Below, piece after piece: positions 24,764-33,167 of a stretch of 64,000 bases of DNA (position 1 is the first letter of the stretch; every line of letters starts with the position of its first letter). The notes beneath the pieces were generated by a model. That model saw only the letters and a program-made list of their open reading frames with translations, was not told the DNA's origin and did not search any database. Source of the DNA: Verrucomicrobiota bacterium (GTDB taxonomy: Bacteria > Verrucomicrobiota > Lentisphaeria > JABSQK01 > JAJFLO01); contig JAJFLQ010000142.1 in assembly GCA_021772615.1 (NCBI GenBank), forward strand, positions 24,779 to 88,778. The letters are read 5' to 3'. The translations under genes and the position numbers were made by a program.

Positions 24764-26056
24764 TCATGAGCCTCTAAAAAGCAACAGGTACACGAGGCAT
24801 GCGACGACAAACAGAACAACGCCAGTCAATGTCAGCGCTATGGCGATCAAATGACGGCGGCTGATCGTGCGCTGCACACGGCGCAACATCCAGTTGACGG
24901 CCGGTGCCGACACCGGCTTGCCGTCCAGATAGCATTGCAAATCATCAGCGAGTTCGGACGCCGTACTATACCTGTCTTCCGGCATTTTCTCGAGACATTG
25001 AATACAAATCGCCTCGACCTCCTTACTCACTCCGGAAGCCGACGGCGGTGACGGATCGTCTTCTATAACCTTCTTAATGACCTTGACCGGTGAGTCGGCC
25101 GTAAATGGCGGTTCGCCCGTCAACAATTCATAGAACGTCGCGCCCAGGGAATAAACGTCGATCTGCGGCAGCGGCTTGTCATCCGGACTCCGCACCCTGC
25201 CCCGCACCTGTTCGGGCGGCATGTAACACAATGTTCCAAGCATCTCGCCGGATTGCGTCAGTCGCGCAAATTCCTCCTGGTGCACAAAGGCAAGACCGAA
25301 ATCCGTAAGCTTTGGCGTGTCGCCCACCATCATGATATTGGACGGCTTGATATCACGGTGTACAACGTTCTGATCGTGGCTGTAGGCAAGGGCCCGAGCC
25401 ACCGCGCAGATAATCTCCGCAGCTCGCCGTTCCTCCACCGGCTTTCCGGTTTTTTCAAGGAGCGTCTCGAGGGTGCGTCCACCCTTTATTAGCTCCATAG
25501 CGAGATATGGCACATCTTCGCACATTCCGGCATCGTATACCTGGACGATATTCGGATGATTCAACTGGCCGTGTACAAAACCTTCACGGCTCAGTCGCCG
25601 CAGCTGCGCAGCCCGTATCTCCGCCCCGGCCTGGAGTGTCTTCAACGCGACAAATCGGCCCGTTCCTTTTTCACGTGCCTTATAAACGCGCCCCATTGCA
25701 CCCTGTCCAATCTCGTAGAAAATCTCGTACTCACCGAAGTTTATGTCCAGCGGCTTGATGAATTGCGTGGGCGTGCGGTCGTCGCGCAACCGCACGTCGC
25801 TGCCCGACATGGGATCACGCTGCGCCGACTGCGACGAGGATCGCGTCCGGCGGACCTGGTCTTCCAGCGCCAGCACTGCCGGATTGGACGCCATCGCCTT
25901 CGACAGATCAACGGCAAGATGAGGATAATTCGAAATAAAAGTCGATCTGTCGACCAGCTCGCCGCTTCGCAGGCGGGATACATACTCGGTCACGAGGAGA
26001 TTTACTGTGACACGTTCTTTCTTTTCCGATCGAAACAGTCTGCTCAGGAGCTTCAT
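24764..26056 (-). CDS. Membrane-anchored Ser/Thr protein kinase (short form)
   Basis: 430 residues. It starts with a conserved N-terminal module shared by the three kinases here (LLVTEYVSRLRSGELVDRST, FISNYPHLAVDLSKAM), then a Hanks kinase at about 110-375: IGQGAMGRVYKA, VALKTL, VVHRDIKPSNIMM, LTDFGLAF, MPPEQV, IDVYSLGATFYELLTGEPPF. The tail is YLDGKPVSAP, a basic stretch and one membrane span (LIAIALTLTGVVLFVVACLVYLLL) with almost nothing outside. ATG 26056 chosen over a TTG six codons upstream. All catalytic residues are present. Confidence 0.9.
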   Translation of the reverse strand: MKLLSRLFRSEKKERVTVNLLVTEYVSRLRSGELVDRSTFISNYPHLAVDLSKAMASNPAVLALEDQVRRTRSSSQSAQRDPMSGSDVRLRDDRTPTQFIKPLDINFGEYEIFYEIGQGAMGRVYKAREKGTGRFVALKTLQAGAEIRAAQLRRLSREGFVHGQLNHPNIVQVYDAGMCEDVPYLAMELIKGGRTLETLLEKTGKPVEERRAAEIICAVARALAYSHDQNVVHRDIKPSNIMMVGDTPKLTDFGLAFVHQEEFARLTQSGEMLGTLCYMPPEQVRGRVRSPDDKPLPQIDVYSLGATFYELLTGEPPFTADSPVKVIKKVIEDDPSPPSASGVSKEVEAICIQCLEKMPEDRYSTASELADDLQCYLDGKPVSAPAVNWMLRRVQRTISRRHLIAIALTLTGVVLFVVACLVYLLLFRGS

Positions 26057-26199
26057 ACTACGTCCGTTCCCCAATGTTTTGCGATACTATAGCGCATGGA
26101 CGCCGATTTTAACGTCGCACACTGGAAATCCTTAGCACTATCATTGCGACTCTTGCGCGGGACAGGACGGACTGATCTCCGGCCTGCCTACCCCAACGG

Positions 26200-28410
26200 C
26201 TACTTTGAAGCTCGGTCGCGAATCACGGCATCCCTGATCTGATCGATAAAACTGGATTGCCCCACTGGTGTGCCATCGACCACGCCAATATAGAGATTCT
26301 GAAATGTCTCCCGGCGGACTGTCTCCTGTGCCCGACGGAGCACACCATCGCGAATAATCTCATACTCACGGGGCTCGCCGGATTCGATAGCCGCGTCGTC
26401 AATATTGTACGATCCATTACACGACCAGATGACATCGCGAAAGCGAAAATTCGATCCCGGATGCACCCATGTCACCAATTTACACCGTCGCGCTTGCCAC
26501 CCATCTCCGTTCTCGCGCCACCACTCACGCCAACACACGCTGTCAACGCGGCAGTCCGCGTTGGAGTAAAGGTCGAGAATGCGAACTGCCAGTTCGACGT
26601 CGGACGGATCCTCAGACGCCGTGACGACCTCGATAAGCGGTGGTATCGACGGCGAAAATCGCATTTCCATAAATCGCCGCATCAATTCGCGCCGGGCCTC
26701 ACCGTGACCGTCGGCGAGGTACTCGGCAACGAACGCCTCGTTGTCGTCCGCCAGAAGATTCAGGACTGTTGTGGTGGCATACGTCCGAAGCATGACGTTG
26801 TCATCCTTCGCATGCGGAACAAGCAGCGACGTCAATTCGGGTTTGCCAAGCTTGCCGGCAAGCTTGATACCCGCTACGACAACATACGCATCGTCATCCG
26901 CCAGAAACGTCCGACACACGACTTCGTTAATACCCCGCGGCTGGGTCAACAATGTGGTGCCCAGATGAAATCGTACCCGGTTATCCCTATCTACAGCCGC
27001 CGCAAGTAAGGCCGCATCGGCCTCTGCACCGTCTTGCCGCGCAAGCGCCGTGATCGCGCATGTACGTGAGTCTACATTATCGTCCCGCAGCGCACTTACG
27101 AGAAAGCCGAGGTCGTAGTCATCGGCCATCTCGGGCGGATAACCGAGATTCTCCCGCAGATGAAAAAGCCGGTCGCGATACTGATATTCCCGAACCATCA
27201 CCGACGCCACGGTCGCCATGACCACTGACAGTACGATCGACAACAGCGCTATGCGGCGGCGGGTCATTCGTTTCCGCAGCCGCCGCAACGGCCAGTGAAT
27301 GGAGGGCGCCTTGACTTTCTTACGATCAAGGAATCGTCGCAGATCATCCGCCATATCCGCGGCGCTGTAATAGCGTTTTACAGCAGATTTCTCAAGACAC
27401 TTGATACATATCGCCTCGATCTCACGACTCAGATCGGGACGCAACTGCCGCAGCGACACCACATCTTCCTCGACGATCTTCTTGACCAGCGCGCCCGGCG
27501 AGTCGGCATCGTACGCGAGTTCACCGGTCAGCATCTCGTACATGGTCGCGCCAAGGGAATATATATCAGCCTGGGCGTGCGGATGGTCGTCGAGTCCGAG
27601 ACGCTTGGATTCCAGACTTTCCGGCGCCATATAACACAGGGTTCCCAGCAGCTCGCCGGATTGGGTCAACCGTGTAAGGTCGTGCACAGTCATGAATGCA
27701 AGACCAAAGTCCGTAAGCTTCGGCGTCTCACCAGCCATGAGAATGTTGGCCGGCTTGATATCCCGATGCACGACGCCATTCTCATGGCTGAATGTCAGCG
27801 CACGAGAGAGAATCAACATCATCTCGGCGACACGGCGTTCGTCAAACGGTTGCTGCTTCTCGGCACGCATCAGAATTTCGAGATTGCGCCCACCGTCGAC
27901 ATACTCCATTGCGACATAGGGAATATCGTCAATCACGCCCGAGTCATAGACCTGTACAATATTGGGGTGGTTCAATCTGGATTGCGCGATTGCCTCCCGT
28001 TCGAGGCGACGCACTCTGCGCGACGATGCCTCCCGATTCGGATGCAACGTTTTTATAGCCACATGACGCTGTTTGCGCTCTTCCCACGCCCGGTATACAA
28101 CCCCCATGGCGCCGTGCCCGATTTCCGCAATAATCTCGTAATCGCCAAAAGTAGCGCCCTGCAGATTCGGCATACGATCCGTCGCTTCGGATTCTGAAAT
28201 CGTAATCAGCTCGGTACCATCGCGTGTGGGTCGTCGAAAACCGAGGCGTTTGTTCAGGGCCTGCGTCAGCTCGAAGGCGTGTTCCGGATAATTCGTTACG
28301 AATGTCCCGGGATCCAGCGTCTCGCCGTTCTGTACACGTCTGAAATACTCGTCCACCAAGACGCTAATCGTACGCGTCTCTTTCCGGTGCAATAGTTTAT
28401 CGAAAAACAT
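26200..28410 (-). CDS. Membrane Ser/Thr protein kinase with C-terminal HEAT-like repeats
   Basis: 736 residues. N-terminal module VLVDEYFRRVQNGETLDPGT plus FVTNYPEHAFELTQAL; kinase at about 95-360 (IGHGAMGVVYRA, VVHRDIKPANILMAG, LTDFGLAF, MAPESL, ADIYSLGATMYEMLTGE); membrane span at about 395-415 (ALLSIVLSVVMATVASVM). The extracytoplasmic part has HEAT/armadillo-like repeats (LVSALRDDNVDSRTCAITAL, TSLLVPHAKDDNVMLRTYAT), then a block WREWWRENGDGWQARRCKLV and a PDZ-like segment (WVHPGSNFRFRDVIWSCNG). The outside part probably binds a protein ligand. Thirteen bases separate it from the upstream pseudopilin-like gene. Confidence 0.9.
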   Translation of the reverse strand: MFFDKLLHRKETRTISVLVDEYFRRVQNGETLDPGTFVTNYPEHAFELTQALNKRLGFRRPTRDGTELITISESEATDRMPNLQGATFGDYEIIAEIGHGAMGVVYRAWEERKQRHVAIKTLHPNREASSRRVRRLEREAIAQSRLNHPNIVQVYDSGVIDDIPYVAMEYVDGGRNLEILMRAEKQQPFDERRVAEMMLILSRALTFSHENGVVHRDIKPANILMAGETPKLTDFGLAFMTVHDLTRLTQSGELLGTLCYMAPESLESKRLGLDDHPHAQADIYSLGATMYEMLTGELAYDADSPGALVKKIVEEDVVSLRQLRPDLSREIEAICIKCLEKSAVKRYYSAADMADDLRRFLDRKKVKAPSIHWPLRRLRKRMTRRRIALLSIVLSVVMATVASVMVREYQYRDRLFHLRENLGYPPEMADDYDLGFLVSALRDDNVDSRTCAITALARQDGAEADAALLAAAVDRDNRVRFHLGTTLLTQPRGINEVVCRTFLADDDAYVVVAGIKLAGKLGKPELTSLLVPHAKDDNVMLRTYATTTVLNLLADDNEAFVAEYLADGHGEARRELMRRFMEMRFSPSIPPLIEVVTASEDPSDVELAVRILDLYSNADCRVDSVCWREWWRENGDGWQARRCKLVTWVHPGSNFRFRDVIWSCNGSYNIDDAAIESGEPREYEIIRDGVLRRAQETVRRETFQNLYIGVVDGTPVGQSSFIDQIRDAVIRDRASK

Positions 28411-28422
28411 CGTGGACTGTTC

Positions 28423-29439
28423 TTATTCTGTCCCGGGATCGTCGGGATCGTAGGCCAAGGCCGTCGCGTCCGGCTTGTACACGCGTTTGTCGCCCGGCGT
28501 CGTACTCTCTTCAGATTCACCCGTCACCCGATGGGTAATACGAAATCCCAGGTACTTCTTAAGGATGACTTTGTTAAACCCGTCTTTCGGTTTCCAGATC
28601 ACACGTGTTTCGTTCTGGGTCGGATCGCTGGTCAACTCCAGCGTAACATATTCAAATTTTGCCTGGAACAACACCGGCGTCGCGGACTGGCCGATGACCT
28701 TCTGCTTGCTCGCCGACTGGCTGTCGTACGTCACTGCGATAACAAACAGTCCGTTGCCGTCGTTGCCAACCGGATCATAGGCTGCGGACAGGAAGCTGGC
28801 GCCATTCGTACCCGTTACAAACGCCTGATTTCCGGTGTCGCTATTCACGATCAGGGGATCGTTGGCGTGGAGCGCAAATCCCGGCTGGACGCCGCTATTT
28901 CCGTGGAATACCGTCACCGGCATGAGCTGCCGGCCCGAAACACTTTCCAGTTTCCCGACGTTCCCGTTGACGAATGTGGCCAGTGTGCCGAATCGACCAT
29001 GCCAGCCGCACACAACAAGAGGAGACGTCGCGCTGCCGTTACGAGGATGATACCCGAGATACCCCATGGAATAGGTATCCCCCGCGTTCGAGAGATCGAG
29101 GGGGCATTCAAACTCTCCGGGGCTGGTCAGGTAACCGGCGGTATGCAGGGTCGAAATCAACGGATCTTCGAACGGATACATCCCGTAGTCGTCTGCATAG
29201 GACGTCAAGGAGACCGCCAGTTGCCGGAGATGATTCGTACACTCGGTTTGATATCCGGACGTGCGTGCCCTGCTCAGCGACGGGAGCATGAATGCAACGA
29301 CGACAATCACCGTTGCCACAACCATCGTGATCTCAAGGAGTGAAAACGACAAACCCAGGCGCCGGCGGGCCGCCGGCAAGCCGGAACGACACGGCTGTGG
29401 TCGGCGTCCGCAGAAAAGTTGGCATGACGAGAAAACCAA
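28423..29439 (-). CDS. Large pseudopilin-like protein, paralogue C
   Basis: 338 residues. Prepilin-like N terminus LGLS-FSLLEITMVVATVIVVVAFML with Glu at +5 but Ser, not Gly, before the Phe. After the helix comes the CTNHLRQLAVSLTSYADDYGMYPFEDPL segment common in large PVC pseudopilins, a cysteine pair (FECPLDLSNAGDTY), VVCGWHGRFG and a C-terminal beta region with KPKDGFNKVILKKYLGFRITHRVTG. Its neighbour at 29505 is a close paralogue over the whole length. It begins at a TTG and precedes a Ser/Thr kinase gene by 13 bases; the start is uncertain. Confidence 0.78.
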   Translation of the reverse strand: MVFSSCQLFCGRRPQPCRSGLPAARRRLGLSFSLLEITMVVATVIVVVAFMLPSLSRARTSGYQTECTNHLRQLAVSLTSYADDYGMYPFEDPLISTLHTAGYLTSPGEFECPLDLSNAGDTYSMGYLGYHPRNGSATSPLVVCGWHGRFGTLATFVNGNVGKLESVSGRQLMPVTVFHGNSGVQPGFALHANDPLIVNSDTGNQAFVTGTNGASFLSAAYDPVGNDGNGLFVIAVTYDSQSASKQKVIGQSATPVLFQAKFEYVTLELTSDPTQNETRVIWKPKDGFNKVILKKYLGFRITHRVTGESEESTTPGDKRVYKPDATALAYDPDDPGTE

Positions 29440-29504
29440 TGCGATGATAGATGCCCAGTGGGTTGCGTCAATACGCCGCGCGACGTATGCAAATCGTGAC
29501 TATA

Positions 29505-30530
29505 CTAATTCAGCGCGAACGCGTCGGGATTATAGGTTTTTATGGTGGCGGGATTCGAGGTTTCTTCGGTTTCACCGGTAACGCGATGAACAATTCTATA
29601 GCTTTGGAATTTCGCAAGCTGGACCTGGTTATACCCGTTCTTGGGCTTCCAGGTAAGACGGGTCTCGTTCTGGCTGGGATTGGACGTGACCTCGAGATTG
29701 ACATATTCCAACTTGGTATTGATCACGATCGGCTTATTCGATTGACCACCTACCTTCTGGTTGCTGTTCGACGTTAGGTCATAACCTACAATGATAATGA
29801 ATGCGCCACCGCCGTCGTCGGCGAGTGGGTCATATGAGGCCGAGAGAAAATGTGTCCCGTTTTCGCCGGTTAGAAATGCCTGCTCGCCGTCTCCAGTGCT
29901 GATTACGACCGGATCGCTCTTGTGCAGCACAAAACCCGGCGGTATCTCGCTGCCGCCATGTACCACGGTGACCGGTACCGTGGTGCCACCGCCGCTGTCC
30001 AGCTTGCCGACACGACCATCTTGAAATACGACCAGCGTCCCGAAACGCCCGTGCCAGCCGCAAACCACAAGTGCAGTATTATGATCGTTTTCGCGTGGAT
30101 GCGAGCCGAGATAACCGACGGAATACGTATCGCCATTCAGCGACCTGTCGAGCGGACATTCGAAATGTCCGGGTGACCCGAGGTAGCCGGCATCGGCCAG
30201 GGACGTCGTCAATGGATCCTCAAAGGGATACATACCGTAATCGTCGGCATAGGAATGAAGCGCCAGCGCTACCTGTCGCAGGTGAGTCGTGCACTCGGTG
30301 CGATAGCCGCTCGAACGGGCCTCGCCCAAAGTCGGCAACAGAAACGAGACGACCACAATTATGGTAGCCACAACCATCACGATCTCAAGCATGGTGAACG
30401 CGGACACCGGCCGGCCGCTTCGGCGCGGAACGATTCCCGGCAACACTATTGACATCGGTATAAAACCTGAGGGTTTACGAGCGCATGTCATAATGTTGAT
30501 TCCTGCATCGTTGGCCTTAGACCCCATCAC
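29505..30530 (-). CDS. Large pseudopilin-like protein, paralogue B
   Basis: 341 residues, collinear with the protein at 28423. N terminus PVSA-FTMLEIVMVVATIIVVVSFLL, with Ala before the Phe and Glu at +5. Shared blocks: YRTECTTHLRQVALALHSYADDYGMYPFEDPL, GHFECPLDRSLNGDTYSVGY, VVCGWHGRFGTL, PVTVVHGGSEIPPGF, GTHFLSASYDPLADDGGGAF and WKPKNGYNQVQLAKFQSYRIVHRVTGE. The start overlaps the stop of the upstream membrane protein (ATGA). An internal ATG 25 codons in is possible. Likely a fibre or cargo-type pseudopilin on the cell surface. Confidence 0.8.
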   Translation of the reverse strand: MMGSKANDAGINIMTCARKPSGFIPMSIVLPGIVPRRSGRPVSAFTMLEIVMVVATIIVVVSFLLPTLGEARSSGYRTECTTHLRQVALALHSYADDYGMYPFEDPLTTSLADAGYLGSPGHFECPLDRSLNGDTYSVGYLGSHPRENDHNTALVVCGWHGRFGTLVVFQDGRVGKLDSGGGTTVPVTVVHGGSEIPPGFVLHKSDPVVISTGDGEQAFLTGENGTHFLSASYDPLADDGGGAFIIIVGYDLTSNSNQKVGGQSNKPIVINTKLEYVNLEVTSNPSQNETRLTWKPKNGYNQVQLAKFQSYRIVHRVTGETEETSNPATIKTYNPDAFALN

Positions 30531-31294
30531 TCCGCTCCGGAGGTGTCGACAAATAATCCCGGGTATTCGTCGTCCACATCGTGCACGTTGAACTCGGAGA
30601 TAATCATGTAATTGGTGGCGATAACAGCCCCGATGTCACCGTCCAGAAGCTGTTGACTCAGACCGGCGTTCCTCCCTGGAAACCGAATAAAGACCGCCGA
30701 TATTTTGCCATCCGCGATGGCGCGCCGAAGCGTATCGACCTCGCAGAACGCGGCAACGAGGCTGGGACGACTGGCCGCATCGGCCTTCCAGAATCGCGTG
30801 GCACTGAACTCCTCGGGCAGACCCATCAAGGACAAAACCAGCGTCCGGTCTTCATGGACGCCAAGTATACTGTCGAACACACGGGCGTCGTAGACGTCGT
30901 TTGCTTTTTCCGGCGTCGCCACCTTGAAGGCCGGGTACCCGCTACCAAGCCCTTCGCGCAAACCGACGAGACTCAGTTCATGCCGTTCCGAACTTCGAGT
31001 CGATGGATGTTCTGCTATGATCAAGAGTTTTTCGCCGGGAAAGGTTTTGGCAAGATATTCGCCCAAGAGCACCATCGACAGCTGCGTTTCGCGATTGTAA
31101 TCGTCTATCAACCGCTGCAATTGCCACGAATGGCTGGTGCCGGCAATGACCATCTTGGCTACCGCCAGAACGATGGTCGCAAACGCAAAAACCGCCTGGA
31201 GCGTGTTGCCGCCGGTAAATGGTCGTTTGCGATTGCGCAGGTAGACAAAAAACATACCGTAAACCGCGACAATCAATGATAAATTAATGGCCAT
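30527..31294 (-). CDS. Membrane protein of unknown family, paralogous to the gene at 43729
   Basis: 255 residues: two N-terminal membrane spans (LSLIVAVYGMFFVYL and AVFAFATIVLAVAKMVIAG), then an outside alpha/beta domain. It shares with the 43729 product the segment LSMVLLGEYLAKTFPGEKLLIIAE (there SAYMLGNRLAEHF with VIVVSD), a GLGSG turn and LVLSLMGLP (there LVISLVGFVP). The soluble part looks like a periplasmic binding-protein-like Rossmann domain, but I cannot name a ligand. Starts 24 bases after the kinase at 31319 and overlaps the next pseudopilin gene. Confidence 0.6.
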   Translation of the reverse strand: MAINLSLIVAVYGMFFVYLRNRKRPFTGGNTLQAVFAFATIVLAVAKMVIAGTSHSWQLQRLIDDYNRETQLSMVLLGEYLAKTFPGEKLLIIAEHPSTRSSERHELSLVGLREGLGSGYPAFKVATPEKANDVYDARVFDSILGVHEDRTLVLSLMGLPEEFSATRFWKADAASRPSLVAAFCEVDTLRRAIADGKISAVFIRFPGRNAGLSQQLLDGDIGAVIATNYMIISEFNVHDVDDEYPGLFVDTSGAE

Positions 31295-31318
31295 ATCGCG
31301 TATCTCGCTGTCGCCTTC

Positions 31319-33148
31319 TTATTCCGATGTCGGGATCTCAAAAATAAATTCGGTGCCACCGTCCCTGCGGCTTTCAGCCCAGATACGACCGTCATGCGCA
31401 AGTATGATCTCCCTGCAGATCGCGAGGCCAAGGCCGGTTCCGCCGGCGCCGGTACGCGTTTTGCTCGACTGTATGAATTTGTCAAAAACCGACTCCAACT
31501 CGTCCGCGGGTATACCGACACCACGGTCGGCAACAGATATCCGGTAGCACGAGTCTTTGTGCTCCAGGCGGACGTCTATGGACCTGCCCGGTTCGGAGAA
31601 CTTCACGGCGTTACCGATCAGATTGCGCATGACCTGACAGATCCGATGGGGATCAACGAATGCAGATGCATCTGCCGTGGTATTCGACCACGCAACCTTT
31701 AAGTCCTTTTCGCTTACCAGAGCGCTAAGGTTGTCGATTACCGTGTTGATCAGTTCGCCGAGATTCGCCTTCTCGAACTCCAACCCGGTCACGCCGGATT
31801 CGAGCTTCCCGAGATCGAGCAGATCATTGAGCAGATCCAGCAATATTTGTCCGCTTCTCTCAATCCTAGTGAAGTATCCCAGCGATTTTTCACTGGTCAC
31901 CGTTTCATGCTTACGTACGCCGAATCCGGCATAACTCAATATCGCATGGAGCGGTGTCCGCAATTCATGTGACATATTTGTTAAGAACTCACTCTTGCTG
32001 CGGTTGGCAGACTCAGCGATATCCTTGGCACGTTTCAATTCTATTTCCGCGGCCTTTCGTGCCGTAATGTCAGTGTATGTACCGACCATGCGAACGGCCT
32101 TGCCCCGGTCGTCGCGAATGGCACGACCTCGGGCCATGTACCACAGGGCGCCGCCGCCCTTTTGCTGCATACGGTATTCATGGACATACTCCTCCGTGTC
32201 ACCGGCAAGATGCTCTGCTTCTGCCGTGCGCACACCCTCGATGTCTTCGGGATGGATCAGCGCCTGCCACGTCTCACGCCTGCTGGGCAGATCGTCGTCG
32301 GTATGACCGAGCCCGGCCTTGAGAGACGGATCAAGGTACAGCTCGCCAGTTGCCAGATTCCAGTCCCAGACGCCAACCTTTGCGGCACGGGTGGCAAGCA
32401 GGTAACGTTCCTGGCTCTGCTTGAGGGCGGCTTCTGCATTTTTGGATGCAGTAACGTCGTGCAGCACGAGAACCGCCCCCAGCAATTCCTGCTCTTCATC
32501 AAGGATCGGTGCGACATTGCCCAAAACATAGCGGGGCGCCGTTCCCGGCACCTCCAGCACCGCGGCATTTGTGAGCGAGAACGACCTGCCCTCCTGGACG
32601 ACGTCGGACAGGCGCTTGCCGTAGTCCGTGCTTTTACTCGTGTCCCAGATCTTCAGCAGTTTGAGCAGCGGCCGGCCGACGGCCTGCGTTAGCATCGTGC
32701 CGGTCAGCTCTTCGGCCTTGGGATTCATGAAAATGATATTGCTTTTCTTGTCAACCGCAATCAGAGCGCTACCGATACAGCGCAACGTAGTGGAAAACCA
32801 TTTACTGCTGCGCTTGAGGGCGCGATCGAGGCTGCTCGCGTCGGAATATCCGTAAAGTAGCAGATAAATCGTAACGAAGAGAATACAGACCAGGAGGCGG
32901 TACGATATTATCGAACCGGGTACGTCGAGAATGAGCAGATCTGTAAATGACCCGTCGTAGAAGAAACGACTGTCAATGAACGCAGCGAAAATCCAAAAGA
33001 TCACAACCGCGATTCCAGATGCCAAAATGATGTTAACGCGCCGCTGAAACACGGCAGCGTAACGGTAACGCATAGAATAATTCTTCAGACTCTTAAAATA
33101 GACATCCGATATGGATTCCCGTTTCTTGTCTGACGTCTCATTGTTCAT
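31319..33148 (-). CDS. Membrane PAS histidine kinase (sister of the kinase at 22340)
   Basis: 609 residues from the ATG at 33148; the open frame continues 80 codons upstream but only as antisense of the preceding gene. Two membrane spans (NIILASGIAVVIFWIFAAFI and LLVCILFVTIYLLLYGY), then LDRALKRSSKWFSTTLRCIG, nearly identical to its sister, PAS 1 (IAVDKKSNIIFMNPKAEEL), PAS 2 of the PAS_3 type (GVWDWNLATGELYLDP), HisKA MSHELRTPLHAILSYAG, HATPase (NLIGNAVKF, GTGLGLAICREI). No receiver, unlike the sister. Twenty bases after the large Ser/Thr kinase gene, so a co-transcribed His and Ser/Thr kinase pair. Confidence 0.9.
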   Translation of the reverse strand: MNNETSDKKRESISDVYFKSLKNYSMRYRYAAVFQRRVNIILASGIAVVIFWIFAAFIDSRFFYDGSFTDLLILDVPGSIISYRLLVCILFVTIYLLLYGYSDASSLDRALKRSSKWFSTTLRCIGSALIAVDKKSNIIFMNPKAEELTGTMLTQAVGRPLLKLLKIWDTSKSTDYGKRLSDVVQEGRSFSLTNAAVLEVPGTAPRYVLGNVAPILDEEQELLGAVLVLHDVTASKNAEAALKQSQERYLLATRAAKVGVWDWNLATGELYLDPSLKAGLGHTDDDLPSRRETWQALIHPEDIEGVRTAEAEHLAGDTEEYVHEYRMQQKGGGALWYMARGRAIRDDRGKAVRMVGTYTDITARKAAEIELKRAKDIAESANRSKSEFLTNMSHELRTPLHAILSYAGFGVRKHETVTSEKSLGYFTRIERSGQILLDLLNDLLDLGKLESGVTGLEFEKANLGELINTVIDNLSALVSEKDLKVAWSNTTADASAFVDPHRICQVMRNLIGNAVKFSEPGRSIDVRLEHKDSCYRISVADRGVGIPADELESVFDKFIQSSKTRTGAGGTGLGLAICREIILAHDGRIWAESRRDGGTEFIFEIPTSE

Positions 33149-33167
33149 AACTGATCCATTTACCTGT

